DNA of 39,751 bases from Flavobacteriales bacterium. GTDB taxonomy: Bacteria; Bacteroidota; Bacteroidia; Flavobacteriales; JADGDT01. Location: NCBI GenBank assembly GCA_023145275.1, contig JAGLEB010000053.1, forward strand, positions 1 through 39,751. Direction: 5' to 3'. Every line of letters starts with the position of its first letter. Position 1 is the stretch's first letter. The notes beneath the pieces are model-generated. The model ran no database searches. It was not told the origin of the DNA and saw nothing but the letters and a program-made list of their open reading frames with translations. A program made the position numbers and the translations under genes. Of this stretch, positions 21,102 to 30,404 are shown piece after piece.

Positions 21102-23703
21102 TAATATATTCTATAGCTTTTTCTAGAGCTGATCCTATGCCTTCTGGTTTTTTACCTCCTGCAGTTGCAAAGAATGCTTGTCCACCACCGCCTCCTTGAA
21201 TTTCTTTTCCAAGTTCTCTTACCATTTGGCCAGCGTTTAAACCTTTTTCCTCGGCTAGTGATTTTGAAATCATTATTGTTAGTATTGCTTTTCCATTAAG
21301 ATCAGCACCATATATTTGGAACAAATTGTCTTCTTCGCCATTTAGCTCGAATGCTAAGGTCTTTATCGCTCCAGCATCTAAATCAACCTTTGCTGCTATT
21401 ACTCTTGCTCCATTAATTTCGGTAATTGACGATTTTAAATTCTGCTTTAATGAGCTAGCCTTATACTTTATTAATTCTTCAACTTGTTTTTTAAGTTTAG
21501 AATTTTCGTCTTGAAGATTAATAATAGATTTTACTGGATCTGTTTTACTCTTCAGCGATGCTTTTATATCTTCTAATAAAAATATTTGGTCTCGGTAGTA
21601 TTCTCTTGCTTTAGTATAAGTAACAGCCTCTATTCTTCTTATTCCAGAAGCTATAGCTGTTTCAGAGATTATTTTAAGAGTCCATATCTCACTTGTGTTT
21701 TCTACATGGCATCCACCACAAAGTTCTATAGAGTCACCAAAACGTACTGTTCTTACCTTGTCGCCATATTTCTCCCCAAATAGAGCTATAGCTCCATTTT
21801 CTTTTGCTGCTTCGGGTGTAATATTTCTATTCTCTTCTAATGGAATACGAGCTTGAACAATATTATGTATCTGTTTTTCAATATCAGATAATTGCTCTTC
21901 AGTTAATTTTGAATAGTGAGAAAAGTCAAAACGTAAAGAATTTGGTGAGACGTATGATCCTTTCTGTTCAACATGATCGCCCAAAACTTTTCGAAGTATA
22001 TGGTGAAGCAAGTGAGTAGCAGAATGATTTGCCGTAGTTTGCGCTCTGAGATTTTTATTTACCCTCGCTGTAAAATTTCCTTCAATCTCTTGTGGGAGTT
22101 CTTTTGTATAGTGCACTATTAGGTTGTTCTCCTTTTTAGTGTCAACAATATAAATTGTTTTTTCTCCAAAATCTAATACACCTTTATCTCCTACTTGTCC
22201 TCCTCCTTCAGGATAAAAAGGAGTTTTGTTTAATACTAATTGATAAAAAGTATCTTTTTTAGATTTCACTTTTCGAAATTTCGAAATAGTAACTTCTGTT
22301 TCAAGAGTATCATAACCAACAAATTCTGTTTCTTTTATATCATTGAGAACTACCCAATCTTCTGTGTCAATTTTTGATGCAGCTCTCGAACGAGATTTTT
22401 GCTTTTCCATCTCGATATTAAATCCTTCTATATCGAGTTCGAGATTATTTTCTTTTAATATTAAAGCTGTTAAATCTATAGGGAAGCCATAAGTGTCGTA
22501 CAGTTCAAACACTTTAACTCCTTCTACAGTATCTGTAGATGTTTCTTCTACTATCTGATCTATTCTTTTAAGTCCTAATTCTAGAGTTCGTAGAAAAGAA
22601 ATTTCCTCCTCTTTAATTACGTTTCTAATAATAGATTTTTGATTTCTTAATTCAGGGTAGTATTCACCCATTTCTAACACAAGAATATCAACAAGCTTAT
22701 GCATAAATGGCTTGTTAATGTCTAAAGTAGAAAAGCCATATCTGATTGCTCTTCTAAGGATACGACGGATTACATATCCCGCACCGTTGTTCGAAGGTAA
22801 TTGTCCATCGGCAATTGCAAAACTTACAGCTCTGATGTGATCGGCAATAACCCTCATTGCGATATCTATTTCTTCAGACTCACCTAAGCTATATTTAGTA
22901 AATTCATCAATAACCTTAATTATTGGTAAGAAGATATCTGTATCGTAATTAGATTTTTTTCCTTGAATAACCATGGTTAAACGCTCAAAGCCCATTCCTG
23001 TATCAACATGTTGAGTAGGTAAGTTTTCGAGTGTACCATCTGCTTTTCTGTTGAATTGCATAAAAACAAGATTCCAAATCTCTATTACTTGAGGGTGATC
23101 TTGATTAACTAGATCCTTTCCAGGAATTTTGGCTTTCTCTTCATCAGAGCGAATATCAACATGGATCTCAGAACATGGGCCACAAGGTCCTTGTGCTCCC
23201 ATTTCCCAAAAGTTATCTTTTTTATTACCGTTGATAATTCTATCCTTTGGTACAAAATTAGTCCAAAGATCATATGCTTCTTGATCAAATTTTAAACCAT
23301 CTTCTTCTGCTCCTTCAAAAACAGATACGTAAAGATTGTTTTTGTCAATTTTATATACTTCGGTCAATAATTCCCACGCCCATTCTATAGCCTCTTTCTT
23401 AAAGTAATCGCCAAAAGACCAATTTCCAAGCATTTCGAATAATGTATGGTGATAAGTGTCAACCCCTACTTCTTCTAAATCATTGTGTTTACCCGAAACT
23501 CTCAAGCATTTTTGAGTATCGGCAATTCTTTTTGATTTAGGTGTTCCATTACCCAGAAATAAATCTTTAAATTGATTCATTCCTGCGTTTATAAACATTA
23601 ATGTTGGATCATTTTTGACTACTAATGGAGCAGATGAAACTATTTCATGTTCTTTTTTTTGGAAAAAATCCAAAAATGTCTTTCTTATTTCTTGAGCCTT
23701 CAT
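21097..23703 (-). CDS. alaS: Alanyl-tRNA synthetase
   Basis: The enzyme charges tRNA(Ala). At 868 aa it is full length. The class II catalytic core has HHTLFEMLGNWSFGDYFKKEA and GPCGPCSEIHVD, followed by the tRNA-recognition domain (GAGYVIRRILRRAIRYG). The editing domain shows both metal-site halves, HSATHLLHH and CGGCHV, needed to clear Ser- and Gly-tRNA(Ala). The C-terminal C-Ala/DHHA1 domain ends with GGGGGQAFFATAGG and GSALEKAIEYIK. The stop codon lies inside the target duplication of a MITE-like insertion, and I see no conventional terminator before that element. Confidence 0.97.
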   Translation of the reverse strand: MKAQEIRKTFLDFFQKKEHEIVSSAPLVVKNDPTLMFINAGMNQFKDLFLGNGTPKSKRIADTQKCLRVSGKHNDLEEVGVDTYHHTLFEMLGNWSFGDYFKKEAIEWAWELLTEVYKIDKNNLYVSVFEGAEEDGLKFDQEAYDLWTNFVPKDRIINGNKKDNFWEMGAQGPCGPCSEIHVDIRSDEEKAKIPGKDLVNQDHPQVIEIWNLVFMQFNRKADGTLENLPTQHVDTGMGFERLTMVIQGKKSNYDTDIFLPIIKVIDEFTKYSLGESEEIDIAMRVIADHIRAVSFAIADGQLPSNNGAGYVIRRILRRAIRYGFSTLDINKPFMHKLVDILVLEMGEYYPELRNQKSIIRNVIKEEEISFLRTLELGLKRIDQIVEETSTDTVEGVKVFELYDTYGFPIDLTALILKENNLELDIEGFNIEMEKQKSRSRAASKIDTEDWVVLNDIKETEFVGYDTLETEVTISKFRKVKSKKDTFYQLVLNKTPFYPEGGGQVGDKGVLDFGEKTIYIVDTKKENNLIVHYTKELPQEIEGNFTARVNKNLRAQTTANHSATHLLHHILRKVLGDHVEQKGSYVSPNSLRFDFSHYSKLTEEQLSDIEKQIHNIVQARIPLEENRNITPEAAKENGAIALFGEKYGDKVRTVRFGDSIELCGGCHVENTSEIWTLKIISETAIASGIRRIEAVTYTKAREYYRDQIFLLEDIKASLKSKTDPVKSIINLQDENSKLKKQVEELIKYKASSLKQNLKSSITEINGARVIAAKVDLDAGAIKTLAFELNGEEDNLFQIYGADLNGKAILTIMISKSLAEEKGLNAGQMVRELGKEIQGGGGGQAFFATAGGKKPEGIGSALEKAIEYIK

Positions 23704-23770
23704 ATAGAAAAGTTCTTACAACGTTTTTAAGAAAAATAACAATTCGTTTAAATATGTGTTTTTACTAGTG

Positions 23771-23818
23771 CTCGAATGCGTTGTACATCAGTTATATACT
23801 GTTGTGTAGCTGTTCGAG
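23771..23818. repeat. Inverted repeat in the alaS-M23 divergent region
   Basis: CTCGAA (23771-23776) pairs with TTCGAG (23813-23818). An inner 4-bp pairing CAGT/ACTG lies at 23789-23801. It sits between the two divergent promoters and could be an operator or a small hairpin. Confidence 0.35.
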
Positions 23819-23849
23819 ATACTTGAAAGTCTTAATTAAACAAATTGTT

Positions 23850-23857
23850 TATCTTTG
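23850..23857 (+). promoter_or_regulatory. Candidate -7 box of the M23 peptidase gene
   Basis: TATCTTTG matches TAnnTTTG exactly, 63 nt before the ATG. A TTG at 23823 would give a 24-nt spacer, longer than usual. Confidence 0.5.
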
Positions 23858-23920
23858 TCGAAATTATTACTAGTTTTCAAGATACAAACATCGTGAAAAA
23901 ATAGAAAAAAAAGAAGACTT

Positions 23921-24889
23921 ATGTCTAAAGTAACTTATTATTACGATCAGAACACTCTCTCTTATAAGAAAATTAAGAAGAGTAAGTGGAGGCGGGTTAA
24001 AAAAACTGGTGTTTTTTTACTGGCTTCGCTGTTGTTTGGTGGTTTAAGTTTAATATTTTTAGGACAATTTGTTGAGAGTCCTAATGAAAAGTATTTGGGT
24101 AGAGAGCTTGCAAATATGCAGTTAAACTATGATTTGTTATCTAGAAAATTTGATCAGACAGAGTCTGTTCTGAATGATATTCAAGAGAGAGATGATAAAC
24201 TTTACAGAGTTTACTTTGAGGCCGATCCAATTCCTTCAGCACAAAGAGTCGCTGGTTTTGGAGGAGTTAATAGATATAAAAAACTTGAGGGCTATGATAA
24301 TTCAGATCTGATTATAGAAAGTAGTAGAAAATTAGATATATTAAATAAGCAAATATACATACAGTCGAAGTCTCTTGATGAAATTGTTGAGCTAGCCATG
24401 AACAAAGAGAAATTGTTCGAGCATATTCCAGCAATCCAACCTGTTGCAAATAAAGATTTGAAAAGAATGGCATCGGGTTATGGATGGAGATGGCACCCAA
24501 TACTTAAATACAGAAAATTCCACGCAGGAATGGATTTCTCTGCAAAAATTGGTACGCCAATTTACGCTACTGGAGATGGAGTAGTAAAAAAGGCTGTTAG
24601 TGGTGGAGGTTATGGACGACACGTGGTTATTGACCATGGTTTTGGATACGAAACATTGTACGGACATATGAATAAATATCTTGTAAAAAGAAAACAGAAG
24701 GTTAAAAGAGGCGAAATTATTGGTTACGTTGGGAATTCGGGATTGTCAAGTGGACCACACCTGCACTATGAAGTTCATAAGAATGGAAAGGTAATGAACC
24801 CAATAAACTTTTATCACAACGATTTAACAGCCGAGGAGTACGAATTGTTGTTGAAAATGTCACAACAAGAGAATCAATCAATGGATTAA
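23921..24889 (+). CDS. M23-family (LytM-type) peptidoglycan endopeptidase, membrane-anchored
   Basis: A 322-aa protein with a basic cytoplasmic N-terminus, one membrane helix (residues 29-49, VFLLASLLFGGLSLIFLGQ), a predicted coiled-coil periplasmic stem (residues 55-160), and a C-terminal LytM domain. The zinc-site motifs are intact: HAGMDF supplies His and Asp, and GPHLHYEVH supplies the HxH pair; GYGWRWHPIL and LYGHMNKYLV are also typical. It is predicted to cut peptide cross-links in peptidoglycan, or to regulate such cutting, during growth and division. An intrinsic terminator follows 26 nt after the stop. Confidence 0.93.
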   Translation: MSKVTYYYDQNTLSYKKIKKSKWRRVKKTGVFLLASLLFGGLSLIFLGQFVESPNEKYLGRELANMQLNYDLLSRKFDQTESVLNDIQERDDKLYRVYFEADPIPSAQRVAGFGGVNRYKKLEGYDNSDLIIESSRKLDILNKQIYIQSKSLDEIVELAMNKEKLFEHIPAIQPVANKDLKRMASGYGWRWHPILKYRKFHAGMDFSAKIGTPIYATGDGVVKKAVSGGGYGRHVVIDHGFGYETLYGHMNKYLVKRKQKVKRGEIIGYVGNSGLSSGPHLHYEVHKNGKVMNPINFYHNDLTAEEYELLLKMSQQENQSMD

Positions 24890-24915
24890 TGTTCTTTAAA
24901 AAAAAATGTAATTAG

Positions 24916-24951
24916 CAGCGTTAGTTTGTCAGAAATTAACGCTGTTTTTTT
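24916..24951 (+). terminator. Intrinsic terminator after the M23 peptidase gene
   Basis: CAGCGTTA (24916-24923) pairs perfectly with TAACGCTG (24937-24944), followed by seven T residues. The T run is also the start of the promoter box of the next gene. Confidence 0.9.
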
Positions 24952-24958
24952 ATCTTCG
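24926..24958 (+). promoter_or_regulatory. Candidate promoter of the MerR-type gene, nested in the terminator
   Basis: TATCTTCG (24951-24958) matches TAnnTTCG and begins in the terminator's T run. TTG at 24926-24928 lies in the terminator loop with a 22-nt spacer. The start codon is 24 nt downstream of the box. Confidence 0.5.
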
Positions 24959-24981
24959 TATCTCACTATATAACTTTTATA

Positions 24982-25311
24982 ATGATTATCAAACTTTCTA
25001 ACAAAAGACATTACACAATTGGTGAAATTGCTAAAGCCTTTGATGTTAATACTTCTCTTATAAGATATTGGGAAGGCGAGTTTGCTATTTTAAATCCCAA
25101 GAAAGATAAAAGAGGAAACCGACAGTTCGAAGAAAAGGATATTGAAAAATTAAAACTGATATACTCTTTAGTAAAAGAACAAGGTTTTACCCTAGAAGGA
25201 GCTAAGGAGTATTTAAAACACAAACTGCATAAGGTTAATAGACAGCAAGAAATAATCAACAAGCTTGAGTCCATTAAAGGTGAATTGCTGAAAATAAAAG
25301 CAGAATTATAA
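24982..25311 (+). CDS. MerR-family winged-helix regulator, small
   Basis: A 109-aa protein with an N-terminal MerR-type DNA-binding domain (HYTIGEIAKAFDVNTSLIRYWEGEF, here cited as YTIGEIAKAFDV and SLIRYWE near residues 11-31; wing region DKRGNRQFEEKDIEKL). A C-terminal helix suitable for coiled-coil dimerisation follows (NRQQEIINKLESIKGELLK). No effector domain or metal-ligand cysteines are present, so it is not a metal sensor of the classic type. Short MerR proteins like this occur throughout Bacteroidota. Targets are unknown. Its promoter overlaps the terminator of the upstream peptidase gene, so read-through coupling is possible. Confidence 0.9.
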   Translation: MIIKLSNKRHYTIGEIAKAFDVNTSLIRYWEGEFAILNPKKDKRGNRQFEEKDIEKLKLIYSLVKEQGFTLEGAKEYLKHKLHKVNRQQEIINKLESIKGELLKIKAEL

Positions 25312-25456
25312 TTGAAGTTTTATCCCTGAAGTGTTGAAGTTGATAGTTTTTGATGCCTAAATTTATTCACTCTACAATATTAAAGGCATAAAAATAGGAA
25401 TAAACTATTTATTAATTTTTCTATTGAAAATCATATATTCTTATCTATTGAATTGT

Positions 25457-25464
25457 TAAATTCG
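25457..25464 (+). promoter_or_regulatory. Candidate -7 box of the aconitase gene
   Basis: TAAATTCG matches TAnnTTYG, 82 nt before the ATG. No well-spaced -33 TTG is visible. An inverted repeat follows directly downstream at 25473-25503. Confidence 0.4.
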
Positions 25465-25472
25465 CTACGGTT

Positions 25473-25503
25473 TATACCAAAAATAGTCTATGAATTTGGT
25501 ATA
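25473..25503. promoter_or_regulatory. Perfect 9-bp inverted repeat in the aconitase leader
   Basis: TATACCAAA (25473-25481) and TTTGGTATA (25495-25503) are perfectly complementary around a 13-nt centre, 42 nt before the acn ATG. It could be a repressor operator just after the transcription start, or a leader hairpin. No T run follows that would make it a terminator. Confidence 0.55.
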
Positions 25504-25545
25504 TCTTTATTCAATATATTTTTTTAATACTATAAAATAGGAACT

Positions 25546-27810
25546 ATGGCTTTTGATATTGATATGATCAAGAAGGTGTATTCTCAGATGACTGAAAGAG
25601 TTGAATCAGCTCGTAAAGTTACTGGAACACCTTTAACGTTAGCAGAAAAAATTCTTTACAATCACCTTTGGGATAGTAAGTCAAAGACAGCATTCAAAAG
25701 AGGAGAAGATTATGTGAACTTTGGCCCAGACCGTGTGGCTATGCAAGATGCTACTGCACAGATGGCTCTGCTACAATTTATGCAAGCGGGAAAAGAAAAG
25801 GTTGCTGTACCTTCAACTGTTCATGCTGATCACTTAATTCAAGCAAGTGATGGGGCTAAAATAGATTTGTCAACAGCAAATACTACAAACAAAGAGGTTT
25901 ATGATTTCTTAAGTTCAGTTTCTAATAGATATGGAATAGGATTTTGGAAAGCTGGAGCAGGTATTATACACCAAGTAGTTTTAGAGAATTACGCTTTCCC
26001 TGGAGGAATGATGATAGGAACTGATTCTCATACAGTAAATGCTGGAGGATTAGGAATGGTTGCCGTTGGTGTAGGTGGTGCTGATGCTGTGGATGTAATG
26101 GCTGGAATGGCATGGGAACTTAAGTTTCCTAAACTTATCGGTATAAAATTAACTGGTAAGCTAAGCGGATGGGTTGCTCCTAAAGATGTAATACTTAAAG
26201 TAGCTGGTTTGTTAACTGTAAAAGGTGGCACAGGTGCTATTGTAGAATATTTTGGAGAAGGAGCAAAGTCTCTTTCTGCAACTGGTAAAGGAACAATCTG
26301 TAATATGGGTGCCGAGATTGGCGCTACAACTTCTACTTTTGGATATGACGAGAGTATTGAGCGTTATTTAAGAGCTACAGATAGAGCAGATGTTGCTGAT
26401 GCTGCTAATGCCGTTAAAGCTGATTTGACAGGTGATGCTGAAGTCTATGAAAATCCTGAAAAGTATTTTGATGAGGTATTAGAGATCAACCTTTCTGAGC
26501 TTGAGCCACATTTAAACGGACCTTTTACTCCAGATAGAGCTACTGCAGTATCTAAAATGAAAGATGAGGCAAAGAAGAATGGATGGCCTCTAGATGTTGA
26601 GTGGGGACTTATTGGTTCTTGTACAAACTCGTCATACGAAGATCTTTCTCGTTCGGCTTCAATAGCAAAACAAGCTGTAGATAAAGGATTAAAGATGAAA
26701 GCAGATATGGGTATTAACCCTGGGTCTGAGCAGGTGCGATATACTGCAGATAGAGATGGTTTATTGAAATCTTTTACAGATTCTGACGCTACAATATTCA
26801 CAAATGCTTGTGGTCCTTGTATTGGTCAATGGGCTAGACCTGGTGCTGAAGAGCACAAGAAAAATTCTATAGTGCATTCTTTCAATCGTAATTTTGCAAA
26901 ACGTGCTGATGGTAATCCAAACACATATGCATTTGTTGCGTCGCCTGAGATGGTTGCTGCTATTGCGATTTCAGGCCGCTTAGATTTCAATCCTATTACT
27001 GATACTTTAACAAATGATAAAGGAGAGCAAGTAAAACTTGACCCACCTACTGGATGGGAATTGCCAGAATTAGGTTTTGCAGTCGAAGATAATGGTTATC
27101 AAGCACCAGCAGAAGATGGTTCTGATGTAGAGGTTGTTGTTAGCCCTGATTCAAAAAGATTGCAAATCTTATCTCCATTTAAAGCTTGGGATGGACAAAA
27201 TATCACAGGAGCTAGATTGCTAATTAAAGCGCTAGGGAAATGTACTACCGATCATATCTCTATGGCTGGTCCGTGGTTGAAGTTCCGTGGTCATTTAGAT
27301 AATATTTCTGAAAACTGTTTGATTGGAGCTGTAAATGCTTTTGGAGAAGCTACAAATAAAGTTAAGAATCAACTTGATGGTAAATTCGGACCTGTTCCTA
27401 CCGTAGCTAGAGCATACAAAGCTGCAGGAGTACCTTCAGTAATAGTAGGCGATTCTAATTATGGAGAAGGATCTTCTAGAGAGCACGCGGCAATGGAGCC
27501 TCGTCATCTTGGAGCTATAGCTGTAATTGTTAAGTCTTTTGCTCGTATTCACGAAACAAACCTTAAGAAACAAGGGATGTTAGGATTGACTTTTGCTAAC
27601 GAAAGTGATTACGATAAGATTAAAGAAAGTGATACATTTAACTTTATCGATCTTAAAGATTTTGCTCCTGGAAAACAGCTTAGCTTAGAAATTGTTCATG
27701 CAGATGGCTCGAAGGAAGAAATAAAATTGAATCACACATATAACGAGCAGCAAATTGAATGGTATAGATCAGGTTCAGCTTTGAATTTGATTAAAGCTAA
27801 TAATTCATAA
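25546..27810 (+). CDS. acnA: Aconitate hydratase, mitochondrial-type
   Basis: The enzyme interconverts citrate and isocitrate through a [4Fe-4S] cluster. The three ligands are visible: C359 in IGSCTNSSYEDL and C422/C425 in NACGPCIGQW. Other conserved pieces are IGTDSHTVNAGGLG, GTGAIVEYFGEG, the swivel-domain GDSNYGEGSSREHAAMEPRH and ARIHETNLKKQGMLGL. At 754 aa the protein is close to mitochondrial aconitase and shorter than bacterial AcnA/IRP1 types of about 890 aa, the form usual in Bacteroidota. A single-gene transcript is likely: a leader with an inverted repeat upstream and a strong hairpin 40 nt downstream. The gene symbol varies among annotations (acn, acnA). Confidence 0.95.
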   Translation: MAFDIDMIKKVYSQMTERVESARKVTGTPLTLAEKILYNHLWDSKSKTAFKRGEDYVNFGPDRVAMQDATAQMALLQFMQAGKEKVAVPSTVHADHLIQASDGAKIDLSTANTTNKEVYDFLSSVSNRYGIGFWKAGAGIIHQVVLENYAFPGGMMIGTDSHTVNAGGLGMVAVGVGGADAVDVMAGMAWELKFPKLIGIKLTGKLSGWVAPKDVILKVAGLLTVKGGTGAIVEYFGEGAKSLSATGKGTICNMGAEIGATTSTFGYDESIERYLRATDRADVADAANAVKADLTGDAEVYENPEKYFDEVLEINLSELEPHLNGPFTPDRATAVSKMKDEAKKNGWPLDVEWGLIGSCTNSSYEDLSRSASIAKQAVDKGLKMKADMGINPGSEQVRYTADRDGLLKSFTDSDATIFTNACGPCIGQWARPGAEEHKKNSIVHSFNRNFAKRADGNPNTYAFVASPEMVAAIAISGRLDFNPITDTLTNDKGEQVKLDPPTGWELPELGFAVEDNGYQAPAEDGSDVEVVVSPDSKRLQILSPFKAWDGQNITGARLLIKALGKCTTDHISMAGPWLKFRGHLDNISENCLIGAVNAFGEATNKVKNQLDGKFGPVPTVARAYKAAGVPSVIVGDSNYGEGSSREHAAMEPRHLGAIAVIVKSFARIHETNLKKQGMLGLTFANESDYDKIKESDTFNFIDLKDFAPGKQLSLEIVHADGSKEEIKLNHTYNEQQIEWYRSGSALNLIKANNS

Positions 27811-27850
27811 ACATTAAAATAGTTTGTCTGTTTGATGTCAATACATAAAA

Positions 27851-27883
27851 AAAGGCTATTTCATTTTATATGAAATAGCCTTT
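27851..27883. terminator. Bidirectional terminator between acnA and the convergent flavoprotein gene
   Basis: A perfect 13-bp stem, AAAGGCTATTTCA (27851-27863) against TGAAATAGCCTTT (27871-27883), with a 7-nt loop. On the minus strand it runs into seven T residues; on the plus strand the T tract is interrupted. Confidence 0.9.
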
Positions 27884-27939
27884 AATGTTTTTGCACTTCT
27901 ATTTAATTTAGAATCTTTTGAAGTGTAGTTGTATTATTA

Positions 27940-28917
27940 TTACTCTATAGATCCGTAGTACTTCATAAATTGAATTCTTTCGAATCCTTTTTTCAACTCT
28001 TCTTTTTTATGTAGTGTACCCCTAAAGTCATCTAATGAGTTAAATTTCTTTGACTCCATCCAATCCTCAATTTCTTTTAGCATCCCAGTTATATGCTCCT
28101 CTCCATTGATATAAATAGCAGAAACTACTTGTACCGCTTTTGCACCAGCTAAAATTTGCTTTACAACATCTTTACCTGTGTGGATACCAGTATTTCCAAT
28201 AATATCAGTTTTTACAGTTTTACTAAGTAATAATACCCATCTCAATGATTCTGCTAAATCTCCAGAGTTTGATAACAAACCTCCACTTTTAAGTTCTAGT
28301 GTGTCAAGATCTATGTCAGGTCTGAAATATCTATTGAATAGAACAAAGGAATCTACATTTTTTGTCCAACTCAATTCTTTTATAAGTTTTGCTAAACCAG
28401 CAGAATAGCTACTCATTTTTAAAGCAACAGGAATAGAAACGGCCTTTTTTACTTTTTTAGTTATTTCGAAATAGAATTTTTCGTTATCAGCACTTGTAGC
28501 ATCAAAGTCATTAGGCAATAGCGAAACATTTAATTCTATAGCATCAGCACCAGCCTCCTCCATTTTTTTTGCATAATCAATCCAGTTACCAGCCGAGTGA
28601 CAGTTTATACTTGCAAAAACAGGAATTGAGATATTTTCTTTAGCAGATTTTATTAAATCAAGATACTTCTCAAAGCTTTTATCGTTTGAGTAAGCATTTA
28701 TATAGTTTGCTACGTCCGGAAAATCAAAAGTGTTTTTTGACTGTTCTTGCCAATATTCTTGGTCAATTTGCTCTTCGAAAAGAGATTTTAATACCACTGC
28801 TGCTGCTCCAGCTTTTTCGAGTGACTTTAATTTACTTACTGATGAAGTAAGTCCACAACTTCCCACAATAATTGGGTTTTTAAGTTTGTGTCCTAAATAT
28901 TCTACTGATAAATCCAT
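27940..28917 (-). CDS. Dihydroorotate dehydrogenase-like flavoprotein
   Basis: A 325-aa TIM-barrel FMN protein related to class 1 dihydroorotate dehydrogenases and to the C-terminal part of PreA-type dihydropyrimidine dehydrogenase subunits. It begins MDLSVEYLGHKLKNPIIVGS; later elements are AAVVLKSLFEEQI, PVFASINCHSAGNWIDYAK with a Cys where class 1 enzymes have their base, AGADAIELNVS, ALKMSS and the phosphate-binding NTGIHTGKDVVKQILAGAKAVQ. No Fe-S motif is present. Such stand-alone proteins are widespread in Bacteroidota and their substrate is uncertain. The frame is open upstream to a TTG at 28932, but ATG 28917 gives the family N-terminus. Confidence 0.85.
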   Translation of the reverse strand: MDLSVEYLGHKLKNPIIVGSCGLTSSVSKLKSLEKAGAAAVVLKSLFEEQIDQEYWQEQSKNTFDFPDVANYINAYSNDKSFEKYLDLIKSAKENISIPVFASINCHSAGNWIDYAKKMEEAGADAIELNVSLLPNDFDATSADNEKFYFEITKKVKKAVSIPVALKMSSYSAGLAKLIKELSWTKNVDSFVLFNRYFRPDIDLDTLELKSGGLLSNSGDLAESLRWVLLLSKTVKTDIIGNTGIHTGKDVVKQILAGAKAVQVVSAIYINGEEHITGMLKEIEDWMESKKFNSLDDFRGTLHKKEELKKGFERIQFMKYYGSIE

Positions 28918-29065
28918 TGTTTTTTGAACCAATTTATTATTGATAAACTATCAAATTATTCGAGCATAAAATTACTACTTTTTTAGTTCTTAAAAAATCT
29001 TATAATAATCGGAGTTTTTTGCTGTATTTTTTCTAAATTAGAGTACTCAAATTTACTAAATACTT

Positions 29066-30358
29066 ATGAATGAAGAATTTATAGTTTACGTTTGGCGTTA
29101 TAAACTTTTCTCAGACTTCAATTTTATTACCACAAACTCGTTAGAAATAGATATTTTTAGCTTTGGTGATCGAAATTACGATTCAGGACCCGATTTTTTC
29201 AATGCTAAAATTAGGATTGGAAGACAGTTGTGGGCAGGGAATGTTGAAATCCATATTAACTCGTCCGATTGGTACAAGCACAAGCATCAAAACGATAATG
29301 CTTATAACAATGTTATATTACATGTTGTTTATAACCACGATATGGAAGTTGAAGTTAAAGGCAACATATTGCCAGTTTTAGAATTGAAAAATTATATATC
29401 AGAAGAGCTAATAGAAAATTACTTCGCACTATCATCACCAGATAAATCGTTTTTATTTTGCTCAAAGACGTATAATTTCAAAGCCGATTTTGAGTACAAT
29501 AATTGGATTGATGGGCTATTTGTTCAGCGTCTGGAAAGAAAAGTTGCATCGGTCAATAATCAGTTAGAGTTCTCGACATATCATTGGGAGCAAGTTTTGT
29601 TTAGAAGTATTTCTAGATCCTTCGGTCTGAAATTAAATGGAGAAGCTTTTGCTCACTTATCTGCGTCATTTAATTTTATAACACTTCAAAAACAGTGTTC
29701 CGATAGAATTAACTTAGAGGCTTTGTTTTTCGGACAAGCAGGTTTCTTGGAAATCGAATATGACGATGATTATCACATAAAGCTCAGAGAGGAGTATTCG
29801 TTTATTAAGCAGAAGTTCTCTTTGAACAGTATTAATAATTCACAATTTAAATTCTTCAGAACAAGACCTTCTAATTTTCCTACTATTAGAATTTCGCAAT
29901 TAGCAGGCTTGTACTATAAACAGCCCAAGCTATTTTCTAAAATAATTGAATTAAGAAATGTAGGCGATATAAAGGATTTGTTTAAAATTAGAGCCTCCAA
30001 ATATTGGAATACGCACTATACCTTTCGGAAAGAAACAAAGAGTATAGAACGCAAGCTAACAGACAAGTTTATAGAACTGATTATTTTGAATAGTATTATT
30101 CCAGTGCGCTTTGCTTATTTTAAATCAATAAATAATCAGAGTAAGTTAGAAGAGACGATTGAGTTTGCAGAATCTCTCAAGAGAGAAAAAAATTCAGTTA
30201 TCTCGGAGTTTATGAAATTTGGTTGGAAACTTACAAGTGCTAAGGAAAGCCAGGCATTACTAGAACTTAAAAATTACTATTGCGATAATAAACAGTGTCT
30301 TAGATGTTTGATAGGTAAAAGAGTGTTAGAACGTAATTCTAATGAAAGTATTAGCTAG
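29066..30358 (+). CDS. DUF2851 family protein
   Basis: A 430-aa soluble protein typical of Bacteroidota (DUF2851). The N-terminal half has SGPDFFNAKIRIGRQLWAGNVEIHI and HVVYNHDMEV, seen here as the shorter landmarks GPDFFNAKI (about residue 42) and WAGNVEIHINSSDWYKHKH (about residue 57). The C-terminus has a CxxxxCLRC-like cysteine cluster (CDNKQCLRCLIGKRVL), a candidate metal site. The GPDF...NVEIHI arrangement recalls a PD-(D/E)xK-type nuclease core, an inference from motif shape. Function is unknown. It is the first gene of a plus-strand series, with the PspC gene 46 nt downstream. Confidence 0.85.
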   Translation: MNEEFIVYVWRYKLFSDFNFITTNSLEIDIFSFGDRNYDSGPDFFNAKIRIGRQLWAGNVEIHINSSDWYKHKHQNDNAYNNVILHVVYNHDMEVEVKGNILPVLELKNYISEELIENYFALSSPDKSFLFCSKTYNFKADFEYNNWIDGLFVQRLERKVASVNNQLEFSTYHWEQVLFRSISRSFGLKLNGEAFAHLSASFNFITLQKQCSDRINLEALFFGQAGFLEIEYDDDYHIKLREEYSFIKQKFSLNSINNSQFKFFRTRPSNFPTIRISQLAGLYYKQPKLFSKIIELRNVGDIKDLFKIRASKYWNTHYTFRKETKSIERKLTDKFIELIILNSIIPVRFAYFKSINNQSKLEETIEFAESLKREKNSVISEFMKFGWKLTSAKESQALLELKNYYCDNKQCLRCLIGKRVLERNSNESIS

Positions 30359-30404
30359 AAAATTCATTCAATTTTGCTAAATTGCCTAATAATTTAATAA
30401 GGAT

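Noticed and set aside
573..23796. An 11-mer TATAACTGATG at 573 occurs as its complement at 23786, both in divergent intergenic regions
   Set aside because: With this many AT-rich intergenic bases, one shared 11-mer in either orientation is expected by chance; the flanking bases differ.
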